A stretch of DNA of 64,000 nucleotides. It comes from an uncultured Fibrobacter sp. (lineage in GTDB: Bacteria; Fibrobacterota; Fibrobacteria; Fibrobacterales; Fibrobacteraceae). Position 1 is the first letter of the stretch. Each line of letters begins with the position of its first letter. The notes under the pieces were generated by a model, which worked only from the letters and a program-made list of their open reading frames with translations, made no database searches and had not been told where the DNA came from. This document shows positions 39,193 through 53,442 of the stretch, in pieces. The stretch spans positions 1-64,000 of the forward strand of contig NZ_CAMVDO010000014.1 of NCBI RefSeq assembly GCF_947166265.1, given 5' to 3'. Position numbers and translations under genes: made by a program.

Positions 39193-42100
39193 ATGACCAC
39201 GGAGCGAAAAAGCTATTCCTCCAATAAGTTCCAGCTGGAACTCCCGTACCTGATCGAAGTCCAGAAGGCTTCGTACGAGCAATTCCTCCAGAAGGAAATC
39301 CCGCAAGAAAAACGTCTCAAGGTTGGGCTGGAACGCGTGTTCCAGGATATTTTCCCCATTACCGACGTCAAGGGACTCTATTCTCTTAATTACGAAGGTT
39401 ACTATTTCGGTATCCCGAAATACAGCATCCCAGAATGCCGTCAGCGTGGGCTCACGTATTCTATGGAGCTTTATGCCACCCTTTCTCTCCAGAGTTTCGA
39501 GGAAGATGGCGAAGATCGCAAGCTCAAGGAAGAAGTCAAGAACGACGTCCTTATTTGCGAACTCCCGATCATGACTGAAAACGGAACGTTCATCGTCAAC
39601 GGCGCTGAACGTGTTGTCGTTTCCCAGTTGCACCGTTCCTACGGTATTAGCTTTGACGAAGAACTCCAGCAGAACGGCCGTTCCGACTACAAGAGCCGCA
39701 TTATTCCGCACCGTGGTGCCTGGGTCGAGTTCAATACCGAAGGCGATACCCTTTATCTTCAGATCGACCGCAAGAAGAAGCTCGCCGCAACGGTCATGCT
39801 CCGTTGCCTTGGCTTCGAAACCACCGAAGACATCCTCAAGCTTTTCTACAAGAAGACCGAAGAAGTCTCCGTGGAAGAAATGGCCGAACAGTACGATGAA
39901 AACGGCGTCTGCGTCCTGATTGACCGCGTTGTTTTCGAAGACGTCATCGATACCAATACCGGTGAAGTCGTGCTCGCTGCAAACGAAGTGATCGACGACA
40001 AGAAGCTCGAAGTCCTTCGCCAGAGCAGCGTTGAAAAGGTTGTCCTCCTTTCCAAGGAAGAAGACAATCTGCTTATCCACTACACCCTCGCTGCAGACAA
40101 GACGAAGTCCCGCGAAGACGCCCTCAAGGCTATCTACTCCGTGACTCACCAGCAGCAGGACGAAGCTCCGGACATGCGCACTGCCGAAATCTACTTCGAC
40201 AGCCAGTTCATTTCCGATCCGCACAAGTACGACCTCGGCGAAGTGGGTCGTTACCGCTTGAACGCCAAGATTTACAGCAAGCCCGAAATCCGCGAAATCC
40301 TCGCTGAACTCGGCGACGAATTCAAGATTCCGTCCCTTACCATGATGACCATGAGCAAGGCGGACTTCCTTGCCATCATCGAGTACATGATCGGTCTTTA
40401 CAACGGTACCGAAGGCTTTGCTCTCGACGATATCGACCACTTGGGCAACCGTCGTACCCGTTCCGTTGGCGAACTCTTGGCCAACCAGATTTCCGTGGGT
40501 CTTTCCCGTATGTCTCGCGTCATCCGCGAGAACCTGAACCTCCACGGCGAAGACGAACAGATGACTCCGCGCGACCTCGTGAACACTCGCATGGTTTCCT
40601 CCGTGGTCCAGGCATTCTTCGGTTCCAGCCAGCTGTCCCAGTTCATGGACCAGATGAACCCGCTTTCTGAACTCACTCACAAGCGTCGTCTTTCCGCTCT
40701 CGGTCCTGGTGGTCTTTCCCGCGAACGCGCAGGCTTCGAAGTCCGTGACGTGCACTACACGCACTACGGCCGTCTCTGCCCGATCGAAACTCCGGAAGGC
40801 CCGAACATCGGTCTTATCAACTCCCTCGCCTCCTTTGCCGTGGTGAACCACTTCGGCTTTATTGAAACCCCGTACCGTATCGTGGGTCTCATCGACTTCA
40901 AGGACGCCAAGGGCAACATCGTGAAGGTTCCCGAATCCAAGTGGCATTTCGGTATCTTCAAGGCTTTCGTGCACGACCCGCACCTCTTCCTGGAACTTGA
41001 ACTGACCAAGAAGCAGATCGACTCCGTGCGCATGAACCTCGACATCAAGCAGCGTGCCCTGTTCGAAGGTTTTGTGAACAAGGTGTTCGCGTTCAAGGAT
41101 GTCGATGGCAACGTGACCTACTACCGTAACGGTTTCACTGTCGAAGACTTTAACGGCAAGCCCGATTACGAACAGGTGGGCACCGTCGTGGAACAGATCG
41201 TTTCCGACTACATCACCTTCCTCACTGCCGACGAAGAAGACGCTTTCAAGGTGGCTCCGGCATCGACCGAACTCACCGACGACAACCGCTTCAAGGGCGA
41301 CATGGACGGCTACGTGATCGTCCGTGACAAGAGCGAATATCCGCACCTCATGCGTCAGGACAGCTTTGCCCTCGACGACGAAGAAACCGAACGCATCGAC
41401 CTCATGGACGTGGCCCCGATGCAGATCGTGTCTGTCGCCGCTGGTCTTATCCCGTTCCTCGAACACGATGACGCTAACCGTGCATTGATGGGTTCTAACA
41501 TGCAGCGCCAGGCTGTGCCTCTGCTCCGCGCCGAAGCTCCGGTCGTGGGTACGGGTCTCGAACGCCGCGCCGCTCTCGACTCGGGTACGGTGGTCCGCGC
41601 CAAGCACGACGGTAAGGTGACCTTCGTCGATGCACGCAACATTACCGTGCAGCGTGGCGACATGGTGGACGGCAACTTCGTGCCTCTCACCGGCCTCGGC
41701 GAAAACTACGAATTTTTGGGCAAGGATCCTATCGACACCTACGTGCTCCGTAAGTTCGAACGTTCCAACCAGGATTCCTGCATCAACCAGAAGCCTATCG
41801 TTGACGTGGGCGATTTCGTCAAGGCGGGCGACGTGCTTGCCGACGGCGTTTCCACCGACCACGGCGAACTGGCTCTCGGTAAGAACATCCTCATCGGCTT
41901 CCTCCCCTGGAACGGTTACAACTACGAAGACGCCGTTATCATTTCGGAAGAACTCGCCATCAAGGATACCTTTACCTCTATCCATATCGAAGAATACGAA
42001 ATGGAAGTCCGCGACACCAAGCGCGGCCCCGAAGAACTCACCCGTGAAATTCCGAACGTTGGCGAAGATGCTCTTAGGAACCTCGACGAAAACGGCGTGA

Positions 42101-43464
42101 TCCGCGTGGGTGCCGAAGTCACGGCTGACGACATCCTCGTCGGTAAGGTGACTCCGAAGGGCGAAACCGAACTTTCTCCGGAAGAACGCCTGCTCCGCGC
42201 TATCTTCGGCGAAAAGGCCGGCGATGTCCGCGATTCTTCTTTGAAGGCTCCTCCGGGAATGAAGGGCGTGGTGCTTGAAACCCGCATCTTCAGCAAGAAG
42301 GACAAGGCCGACAAGAACAGCAAGGAAAAGGACCAGGAAACCATCAACGATATCCGCTCCAATTTCCAGAAGCAGATCGACAAGATCAAGGCTTCCTGTT
42401 CCGAACACTTGTTCGAACTCCTCGGCGGCAAGGCAGCCGGCAAGGTCATGGACAACGAAACTCACGAACTCCTGATTCGCGAAGGCCAGACCTACACCGA
42501 ACAGAACCTCTCCGCTATCGATGTGACCAAGGTCTCTCCGGCATCTACCTTCGTGGTGGGTGACGACGAACTCCAGGAAAAGGTTCTTTCGCTCGTGCTC
42601 GTTGCTCGCGACAACCTCGATACCCTGACCCGTACCATGGAAAAGGAAATCGACAAGGTCACGAAGGGCGACGAACTCAAGCCGGGCGTGCTCAAGTGCG
42701 TGAAGGTCTACATCGCGAAGAAGCGTTGCCTCTCTATCGGTGACAAGATGGCTGGTCGTCACGGTAACAAGGGTGTCGTCTCGAAGATCGTGCCGGTCGA
42801 AGACATGCCGTTCACCGAAGACGGTCGTCCGCTGCAGATCCTTCTGAACCCGCTGGGCGTGCCTTCTCGTATGAACATCGGTCAGGTGCTTGAAGTTCAC
42901 CTGGGCTGGGCTGCAAAGACGCTCGGCTTCAAGGTGACGACTCCGGTGTTCGACGGTGCCAAGTTCGAAGATATCTGCAAGGAACTCGAAAAGGCTTACC
43001 AGAAGAACCCGATCGTGAACTACGAAATGGATCCGGACAACAACAAGATTATCGGTAAGGCAAAGCTCTATGACGGCCGTACCGGTGAAGCTTTCCTGAA
43101 CCCGGTGACGATCGGTTACATGTACTACCTCAAGCTCGGTCACTTGGTGGACGACAAGATCCACGCCCGTTCTATCGGTAGCTACGCTCTCGTTACCCAG
43201 CAGCCTCTTGGCGGTAAGAGCCAGTTCGGTGGCCAGCGCTTCGGTGAAATGGAAGTGTGGGCTATGGAAGCTTACGGTGCCGCTTACACGCTGCAGGAAC
43301 TCCTCACGGTCAAGTCCGATGACGTGCAGGGCCGTTCCAAGGTGTACGACGCTATCGTGCACGGTCAGAACACGCCGAAGCCGGGTGTTCCTGAATCCTT
43401 CAACGTTATGATCCGCGAAGTTCGTTCTTTGGGTCTCAATATTCAGACCAATGGAGATAAGTAA
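39193..43464 (+). CDS. rpoB: RNA polymerase subunit beta
   Basis: 1423 residues. The rifampicin pocket reads SSQLSQFMDQMNPLSE then THKRRLSALGPGGLSRERAG; the usual resistance positions (Gln, Asp, His, Ser equivalents) are wild type, though the residue after DQ is Met instead of Asn. KMAGRHGNKG and the C-terminal EMEVWALEAYGA-like EMEVWAMEAYGA are intact. The length is greater than in E. coli (1342), with an insertion in the first third. GAGG 8 nt upstream. Confidence 0.98.
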   Translation: MTTERKSYSSNKFQLELPYLIEVQKASYEQFLQKEIPQEKRLKVGLERVFQDIFPITDVKGLYSLNYEGYYFGIPKYSIPECRQRGLTYSMELYATLSLQSFEEDGEDRKLKEEVKNDVLICELPIMTENGTFIVNGAERVVVSQLHRSYGISFDEELQQNGRSDYKSRIIPHRGAWVEFNTEGDTLYLQIDRKKKLAATVMLRCLGFETTEDILKLFYKKTEEVSVEEMAEQYDENGVCVLIDRVVFEDVIDTNTGEVVLAANEVIDDKKLEVLRQSSVEKVVLLSKEEDNLLIHYTLAADKTKSREDALKAIYSVTHQQQDEAPDMRTAEIYFDSQFISDPHKYDLGEVGRYRLNAKIYSKPEIREILAELGDEFKIPSLTMMTMSKADFLAIIEYMIGLYNGTEGFALDDIDHLGNRRTRSVGELLANQISVGLSRMSRVIRENLNLHGEDEQMTPRDLVNTRMVSSVVQAFFGSSQLSQFMDQMNPLSELTHKRRLSALGPGGLSRERAGFEVRDVHYTHYGRLCPIETPEGPNIGLINSLASFAVVNHFGFIETPYRIVGLIDFKDAKGNIVKVPESKWHFGIFKAFVHDPHLFLELELTKKQIDSVRMNLDIKQRALFEGFVNKVFAFKDVDGNVTYYRNGFTVEDFNGKPDYEQVGTVVEQIVSDYITFLTADEEDAFKVAPASTELTDDNRFKGDMDGYVIVRDKSEYPHLMRQDSFALDDEETERIDLMDVAPMQIVSVAAGLIPFLEHDDANRALMGSNMQRQAVPLLRAEAPVVGTGLERRAALDSGTVVRAKHDGKVTFVDARNITVQRGDMVDGNFVPLTGLGENYEFLGKDPIDTYVLRKFERSNQDSCINQKPIVDVGDFVKAGDVLADGVSTDHGELALGKNILIGFLPWNGYNYEDAVIISEELAIKDTFTSIHIEEYEMEVRDTKRGPEELTREIPNVGEDALRNLDENGVIRVGAEVTADDILVGKVTPKGETELSPEERLLRAIFGEKAGDVRDSSLKAPPGMKGVVLETRIFSKKDKADKNSKEKDQETINDIRSNFQKQIDKIKASCSEHLFELLGGKAAGKVMDNETHELLIREGQTYTEQNLSAIDVTKVSPASTFVVGDDELQEKVLSLVLVARDNLDTLTRTMEKEIDKVTKGDELKPGVLKCVKVYIAKKRCLSIGDKMAGRHGNKGVVSKIVPVEDMPFTEDGRPLQILLNPLGVPSRMNIGQVLEVHLGWAAKTLGFKVTTPVFDGAKFEDICKELEKAYQKNPIVNYEMDPDNNKIIGKAKLYDGRTGEAFLNPVTIGYMYYLKLGHLVDDKIHARSIGSYALVTQQPLGGKSQFGGQRFGEMEVWAMEAYGAAYTLQELLTVKSDDVQGRSKVYDAIVHGQNTPKPGVPESFNVMIREVRSLGLNIQTNGDK

Positions 43465-43465
43465 T

Positions 43466-47911
<4,446 letters not shown>

Positions 47912-47921
47912 CCCCGACTAC

Positions 47922-47952
47922 TTGAAAAAATTGGAAAAAGAAACTATATTTG
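47922..47952 (+). promoter_or_regulatory. Promoter of rpsL-rpsG
   Basis: TTGAAA (47922-47927), 17 bases, TATATTTG (47945-47952). A leader of about 20 nt with AGGAG leads to the GTG start. Third clear example of -35 plus TAnnTTTG. Confidence 0.7.
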
Positions 47953-47977
47953 CACTCCAAAATCTAGGAGATTAACA

Positions 47978-48367
47978 GTGCCAACTATTCAACAGCTCGT
48001 CCGCAACGGACGTGAACAGATCAGCAACAAGACCGCTTCCGTGGCCTTGAAGTCCTGCCCCCAGAAGCGCGGTGTTTGCACCCGCGTGTACACCAGCACC
48101 CCGAAGAAGCCGAACTCTGCTCTTCGTAAGATCGCCCGTGTGCGTCTTTCCAACAAGATGGAAGTGACCGCATACATTCCTGGTGAAGGCCACAACCTCC
48201 AGGAACACTCCATCGTGCTCATCCGCGGTGGTCGTGTGAAGGACGTCCCCGGTGTTCGTTACCACATCATCCGTGGTACCCTGGATACCCAGGCTGTGAA
48301 CGGTCGCCAGAACGGCCGCTCCAAGTACGGTGTTAAGAAGAAGGGTGCCGCTCCGGCCAAGAAGTAA
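47978..48367 (+). CDS. rpsL: Ribosomal protein uS12
   Basis: 129 residues, GTG start with AGGAG 7 nt upstream. [17 protein letters not shown] and [14 protein letters not shown] contain the two lysines at which streptomycin resistance usually arises; both are wild type. The short C-terminal tail is basic. Confidence 0.97.
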   Translation: MPTIQQLVRNGREQISNKTASVALKSCPQKRGVCTRVYTSTPKKPNSALRKIARVRLSNKMEVTAYIPGEGHNLQEHSIVLIRGGRVKDVPGVRYHIIRGTLDTQAVNGRQNGRSKYGVKKKGAAPAKK

Positions 48368-48379
48368 GGAAGGTAGAAT

Positions 48380-48856
48380 ATGTCTAGAAGAAGAAAGGCT
48401 CTCCATCGCTCCATCCTCCCGGATCCGCGTTACAAGTCCACGCTCGTTACCGAACTCGTCGGTGTCGTGCTGAAGCAGGGCAAGAAGACCATCGCTGAAC
48501 AGATCGTCTACACCGCTCTCGAAAACCTCGGCCAGAAGCTCGAAGGTCCGGAATCTCCGCTCGAAAAGTTCGAACTCTGCCTCGAAAACATCAAGCCGCG
48601 CCTCGAAGTGAAGTCCCGCCGTATCGGTGGTGCTAACTACCAGGTTCCTATGGAAGTTGCACCGGACCGCGCCAAGGCCCTCGCTCTCCGTTGGCTCCTT
48701 GATGCCGCCCGTAACCGCAACGAAGCCAACATGGCTGACCGCCTTGCTGCTGAACTCGTTGCTGCCAAGAACGGTGAAGGCAACGCTGTCCGCAAGAAGA
48801 ACGACACGCACAAGATGGCCGAAGCCAACAAGGCTTTCGCCCACTTCCGTTTCTAA
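48380..48856 (+). CDS. rpsG: Ribosomal protein uS7
   Basis: 158 residues. MSRRRKALHRSILPDPRYKS and the helical rRNA-binding core GGANYQVPMEV ... ALRWLLDAAR are typical. In most bacteria fusA and tuf follow; here a double terminator follows and no fusA is present. Confidence 0.97.
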   Translation: MSRRRKALHRSILPDPRYKSTLVTELVGVVLKQGKKTIAEQIVYTALENLGQKLEGPESPLEKFELCLENIKPRLEVKSRRIGGANYQVPMEVAPDRAKALALRWLLDAARNRNEANMADRLAAELVAAKNGEGNAVRKKNDTHKMAEANKAFAHFRF

Positions 48857-48890
48857 TTCTTGCATTAGCACAGAATTATCCTAGAGAGAG

Positions 48891-48918
48891 GCTCCGCTTA
48901 AAAGCGGAGCTTTTCTTT
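48891..48918 (+). terminator. Terminator of rpsL-rpsG
   Basis: GCTCCGCTT and AAGCGGAGC around a short A loop, then TTTTCTTTTTTTT. The same hairpin core recurs at 53353-53372. Confidence 0.9.
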
Positions 48919-48942
48919 TTTTTGCGAGTGTCGTTTAAGGGA

Positions 48943-48970
48943 CATATTCCAAAATGGAATATGCCTTTTT
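48943..48970 (+). terminator. Second terminator-like hairpin
   Basis: CATATTCCA (48943-48951) and TGGAATATG (48955-48963) with an AAA loop, followed by CCTTTTTG. It backs up the first terminator. Confidence 0.7.
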
Positions 48971-49017
48971 GTAATATAACTTTTCGAAAAAAACGTCTGT
49001 TTTGTAAAGAAAAAGTG

Positions 49018-49025
49018 TACATTTA
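49018..49025 (+). promoter_or_regulatory. -7-like element of the secreted-protein pair
   Basis: TACATTTA, 43 nt before ATG 49069, whose leader holds GAGAGGTGAG. Confidence 0.45.
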
Positions 49026-49068
49026 GGATGTATTTCGTTCAAAAAACATTTTTTGAGAGGTGAGCCCT

Positions 49069-50163
49069 ATGAAAGGCTTTTTCCGGTTTGCTTCTGTCAT
49101 GGCGGTTCTGACGGGATTGTTGTCCGTAAGTTCCCTGGCCGAGACATCCCCGTACGATGCTGCACGTGTTCTTCGCGTGACGATGAAGGATGGCTCTACC
49201 CGCTTGTTCCTGGCGGAACATGTGGATTCAATCACGTTCAAGGCGGACTTGAAGGATAGTTCGGGGATAGGGAGCCCGGACAAGTTTAAGGAGGCCAACC
49301 TGAAATTGGTTGATTTTGTCGAGTACAACCACCTTCAGGCCGTCTTCGATGGCGTCGATGGAGAAATCCCTATGCTTCTAGGAGATGACGGTGACGAGAT
49401 GCATGGTATGTATTTCGGTGCATTGTCCTACGCCGAGAATGGATCGGTCGCCCGTATAAAAGGTGACTGGACCGTTCCTGACACTATCAGAGTGCACGAG
49501 GACATCACCATCAACAAGGTTTTCTTCGAAAGGGAATTTGTGACGGGTTCCTATTCTACCTTGTTCCTGCCTTTTGATATAGAAGCTGGCAAGGTTCATG
49601 GGGTCAAGTTCTACGCATTGAATGTGCAGAAAAGCGATGGTACATGGAAGGTGGTGGCTTCCCGTGTGTCATCGAAATCTAAGATCAAGGCGTACACGCC
49701 CTACTTAATAGAAGCGACGGGACCGGTCATGACTTTTGACGGCCCTGTTACGTTCAAGAAGACTGTGAGGAACAATCTCTCCTTCGGGGACTGGGAAGTG
49801 AGAGGGGTGTATTGCTATTCCGCTTTCGGTGATTTCGAGGAAGGTCAGGGAAAGCTGTTTGACTTTGCCGTGACGGGTGAAAAGGAACCCAAGGTGGGCG
49901 AGTTCGTTTTGGCGGGAAAGGATGATGATATCTATCCTTTGCAGGCCTATCTTGTGTACAGCGGCAAGAAGTCCTCCATGCCCAAGACCCTCGATGTGGA
50001 AATTGTCGAAAACACGATGGTTGTGGGTAGAGGGTCTATCAATACAAGGACCGGGGCTATTCGACTGGATAACTGGTATGACTTGCAGGGCCGGAAACTC
50101 AAGGGTAAGCCCAACACCAAGGGAACCTATTACCATAATGCCAAGCGGGTAATTGTCAAGTAG
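49069..50163 (+). CDS. Secreted protein with Prevotella-type sorting tail
   Basis: 364 residues. The signal peptide ends VLTGLLSVSSLAETS. The N-terminal RVTMKDGSTRLFLAEHVDSITFKADL is the short beta domain (a strand, the dGS turn, then V-x-SITF) common in surface proteins of Prevotella and Bacteroides. The middle is beta-rich. The end, LDNWYDLQGRKLKGKPNTKG with a final RVIVK, is nearly identical to the WYDLQGR tails of Bacteroidales, unlike the other tails in this window. An in-frame ATG at 49060 gives 3 extra residues; 49069 has the better spaced GAGGTGAG. It is 9 nt ahead of the next gene and likely co-transcribed. Confidence 0.7.
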   Translation: MKGFFRFASVMAVLTGLLSVSSLAETSPYDAARVLRVTMKDGSTRLFLAEHVDSITFKADLKDSSGIGSPDKFKEANLKLVDFVEYNHLQAVFDGVDGEIPMLLGDDGDEMHGMYFGALSYAENGSVARIKGDWTVPDTIRVHEDITINKVFFEREFVTGSYSTLFLPFDIEAGKVHGVKFYALNVQKSDGTWKVVASRVSSKSKIKAYTPYLIEATGPVMTFDGPVTFKKTVRNNLSFGDWEVRGVYCYSAFGDFEEGQGKLFDFAVTGEKEPKVGEFVLAGKDDDIYPLQAYLVYSGKKSSMPKTLDVEIVENTMVVGRGSINTRTGAIRLDNWYDLQGRKLKGKPNTKGTYYHNAKRVIVK

Positions 50164-50172
50164 GAGGCGACC

Positions 50173-53100
50173 ATGAATACGAAAATTCTAAAACGACTTT
50201 TCCTCGTTGCTCTTGCTTGTTCCGTCACATCTTCTGCAAGTGAGATGATGCTGCGGTACCGTTATGCCGGATATCAGGGGTACTCGACCTACAAGGCAAA
50301 CCTTATAGAAGTGTATTCCATCAATTTTATGAAGGAGCAGCCCGACGAGGAAGGGGATTCTCTGATGCTTAAGGTCAAGGGGACCAAGCCGCTTAAGGAC
50401 CTCGAAGAAAATGATATGTACGAGATGCCCTTGGAACTCTTCAAGGACATAAAGTTCAACGAGATCGGTAAGGACGAGACGATGACAATCGCCGTAAAGT
50501 CCCTGGGTTCGATGGGCGGCAAGTATACCTTCAATATCAGTGATATCCAGTCGGTAGATGTTGTTAATATGTATCTGTCGAACGATACCGACAAGGATGG
50601 AATCTCCGATGTCGAGGAAATGTTCATTTATGGGACGGACCCTTATTCCGACGATACGGATGGCGACTCCTGGAAGGACAACGAGGAGATTGGCTACAGT
50701 TCCTGGAACCCGAAGGTGGCGAATCTGCCCTCCCTCGAAGTGAAACTGGTCGATGCTCCGGAAATTTACCTGAAAAAATCCAAGACAACCGGAAGTTCGG
50801 ACACCTATACAGTTGCTACGGGATCGACAGAGGAAGTGATGCATAGCAATGCCTACAACGAAACTCGCAGCTCCGAGTTGATGGATGGCTGGGAAGTGGG
50901 TGTTGAAATAGGAACTACAGGAGGACATTTTCATGCCGTTGGCCATGCGAATTACAGTGGCTCCGTAACGGAATCCCAGGGCTATGGCTGGACGTCTAGC
51001 ACCCAGGAAAGTCTTGCGAAAAAATACGAGGAGGCGCGGGCAACTGCACGTAGTGAAAACGTGACGATTAATGGAGCCAAGTTATGCGTGAATGTTTCGT
51101 TGTCAAATACGGGAGCGATCGCGTATACAATCAATTCCTTGACCTTGAGTGTCAGCGCCAATCTGCTCCATAAGGGGACTTCCATCATTTCGACGCAGAA
51201 CGCGGTGAACAAGTTGAGTCCGATTTCGTTGACGCCGGGGCAGAGTTCCAGCGTGTCGTTCTGTGACGAAAACCTTTCCGTGTCGCAGGTGGAGGACGTC
51301 CTTTATAATCCGGGAGTCCTGTTCCTGAGTGCTACGGACTACACGATAACGCTACAGAAGGACGGCTCGGGGGCGAACGATTTTACGGGGGCGTACACCA
51401 ATACCTTCGCCAAGACGGCGAGCGTCATTATTGACTACGGTCCGCGTCTCAGGAAAACGGCCGGAAAGAACTTGAAGGAGTTCCGTGTGGCTACCAATTA
51501 CTTGGTGAAGACTGCCAACGGTATGACTGCCGACCGTTATGTACCGGTTTCCGTGGCGGATCTCCTCAAGTCGCTGAAGGTAAAGTATGAAGAGGATTCT
51601 CTGGTGAATCCCGCCGGGAAAAAGGTGTATGCCCTGAAATCCCTGGACGGGGTCAGCTATTCGGCAAAGTCGGGCGACACGTCTGCCTGGTTCTTGGGAA
51701 TCACTAGGGCTTCGAATCCCCAGTACACCACTCTCTATTCGCTTTACATTGGAAGCGTGATGCTGGATACTTTGTTTGTTGATGCCGGGGACTTTGTACA
51801 GTTTATTTATAACGAAGACTTAGACCATGACGGCGTTCCTGCCAGTACGGAAGATTTACAGGGGACGGATGACAACAATGTGGATAGCGACGGCGACGGT
51901 ATTTCGGACTATGACGAAATCAAGGGATGGAAAAGGGGTTCGGAAGGACCGTTCTACACCAATCCGGCCAGGAAAGATACAGATGGAGACGGAATTGACG
52001 ACAAGGACGATCCCGAACCGACCGTAAGGAAGCTGTATACAAGTACGGTCATTGATACTTTGTATGTATATGATGTCAGCAAGAAAAAGTACGTTATGGT
52101 GAAGCCGGGATGCAAGTCGGGGTCCTGCGATTCGACAAACTTTGAATGGCCCGATATGGTTTATGAAGGAACCTTCGCTGTTCGAGTGAAGACGAAGGAA
52201 CCCGTGGCGAGAGTCACCGTGAAACGCGGAGATTCTGTCTGTGTCGTTACCCAGAAGGATGACTATTTCGAGTTCTCTTCGGCACAGAGCAAATGCGGAA
52301 CGCTTTCTCCTGCCACAAAGGACAATCCGTTTAACAAGTTTGCCATTACGGTCACTTCTGAAGATGAAAAGAGTTCCCTGTCCCATACGTTGAATATCAA
52401 GTCCTCCTTGGCTCCGCCAAAGGGTCTGGAATTGTCCAGAAATAGCGAACATTCCGCCATTGTGCTTAATTTTGAGAAGAGCTCAGATGCTCGAGTGAGT
52501 GGGTATGTGGTTCTAAGGGCAACTAATGACTATTCGAACCTTGCTCGAAAGGAAATCGATGAATTGAGTTATAAGCCCATTGCGGATAAGTATCTTGATG
52601 GTGGAATTATGATGTTGGGTGTCATTGATTCCACGAAAGACAGCTATACGGACAATGTGGGTGGTGGCTCCCCTTATTATGACTACAAGGTTCTTGCATA
52701 TACAAAAGTTGGCAATAAATATGTCTTCTCGAAGGGGACCGATACAAAGGAGAAGGCTGTAGGACTTATTAAGGTCAAATTCCAAATGACCGGCCATGGC
52801 AGTGAGTACTGGTACAAGGGCGTTAGGCTTGACGCGACTATCCAGGCGTGGCTCCATGTCAATCAATCGGGGATATGGTCCCAGGCTCACCACTATCGCG
52901 CCTGGTTCTATAATGCGGGCAGGACTAGCCATGGTGATGAGATTGTGTATGAAGATAATTCTGATAGTAATGGTGACAATGATGCGGTTCCGGTTGACAA
53001 GACCATATATACAGTTAAAATGGGGTCGGGTGGCTTCCAGCTCAATCTGCACGCGCGATATGATGGTGGTCTATATACTTCGGACGCAGCGCAGCATTCG

Positions 53101-53325
53101 ATTTTCTGGCCCTACGAAAATTTTGCGAAGGTTCTGAACAACAAGTGGAGTGGGACTCCCAACGCCAAGAATAATAGTGTTCCCCCAAATGGTTCTGAAG
53201 TCACGTTCAACTGGGGCATGAGCGGTGTGGAATACAATCCGTCCAATAATGGGTGTGATGGTGATTGCGGTGATGAACCCCATGGCGGACTCAAGTTCAA
53301 GTTTTCTTATGAATGGGACGACTAA
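50173..53325 (+). CDS. Secreted modular protein with protective antigen/binary toxin B-like core
   Basis: 1050 residues. Signal peptide MNTKILKRLFLVALACSVTSSAS. Residues 25-135: a beta domain like the start of the preceding protein. About 138-165: calcium-binding repeats DTDKDGISDVEE and DPYSDDTDGD. About 185-330: LPSLEVKLVDAPEIYLKKSK, a Ser/Thr/Gly-rich alternating stretch (about 205-280), then ARSENVTINGAKLCVNVSLSNTG, laid out as in the calcium and pore domains of anthrax PA and clostridial binary toxin B. About 550-616: a second block of D-x-D-x-DG repeats. About 745-860: fibronectin III-like. About 864-1050: an unknown beta domain with YWYKGVRLDATIQAWLHV. There is no sorting tail. AGGAGG lies 5 nt before the ATG. 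The toxin-like reading rests on motif order, not on a search. Confidence 0.6.
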   Translation: MNTKILKRLFLVALACSVTSSASEMMLRYRYAGYQGYSTYKANLIEVYSINFMKEQPDEEGDSLMLKVKGTKPLKDLEENDMYEMPLELFKDIKFNEIGKDETMTIAVKSLGSMGGKYTFNISDIQSVDVVNMYLSNDTDKDGISDVEEMFIYGTDPYSDDTDGDSWKDNEEIGYSSWNPKVANLPSLEVKLVDAPEIYLKKSKTTGSSDTYTVATGSTEEVMHSNAYNETRSSELMDGWEVGVEIGTTGGHFHAVGHANYSGSVTESQGYGWTSSTQESLAKKYEEARATARSENVTINGAKLCVNVSLSNTGAIAYTINSLTLSVSANLLHKGTSIISTQNAVNKLSPISLTPGQSSSVSFCDENLSVSQVEDVLYNPGVLFLSATDYTITLQKDGSGANDFTGAYTNTFAKTASVIIDYGPRLRKTAGKNLKEFRVATNYLVKTANGMTADRYVPVSVADLLKSLKVKYEEDSLVNPAGKKVYALKSLDGVSYSAKSGDTSAWFLGITRASNPQYTTLYSLYIGSVMLDTLFVDAGDFVQFIYNEDLDHDGVPASTEDLQGTDDNNVDSDGDGISDYDEIKGWKRGSEGPFYTNPARKDTDGDGIDDKDDPEPTVRKLYTSTVIDTLYVYDVSKKKYVMVKPGCKSGSCDSTNFEWPDMVYEGTFAVRVKTKEPVARVTVKRGDSVCVVTQKDDYFEFSSAQSKCGTLSPATKDNPFNKFAITVTSEDEKSSLSHTLNIKSSLAPPKGLELSRNSEHSAIVLNFEKSSDARVSGYVVLRATNDYSNLARKEIDELSYKPIADKYLDGGIMMLGVIDSTKDSYTDNVGGGSPYYDYKVLAYTKVGNKYVFSKGTDTKEKAVGLIKVKFQMTGHGSEYWYKGVRLDATIQAWLHVNQSGIWSQAHHYRAWFYNAGRTSHGDEIVYEDNSDSNGDNDAVPVDKTIYTVKMGSGGFQLNLHARYDGGLYTSDAAQHSIFWPYENFAKVLNNKWSGTPNAKNNSVPPNGSEVTFNWGMSGVEYNPSNNGCDGDCGDEPHGGLKFKFSYEWDD

Positions 53326-53352
53326 TAGGGAATAGCGCCGTTGTTTGGAAGG

Positions 53353-53380
53353 GCTCCGCTTAAAAGCGGAGCTTTTCTGT
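53353..53380 (+). terminator. Terminator of the secreted-protein pair
   Basis: GCTCCGCTT and AAGCGGAGC, then TTTTCTGTTTT, nearly the same as the rpsG terminator. A partial dispersed element, TTCGACAGGCTCACC, follows at 53401. Confidence 0.85.
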
Positions 53381-53442
53381 TTTATGAGATGTTGTTGTGG
53401 TTCGACAGGCTCACCAACCTTATGCCGGGGGCGCGGCAATCT

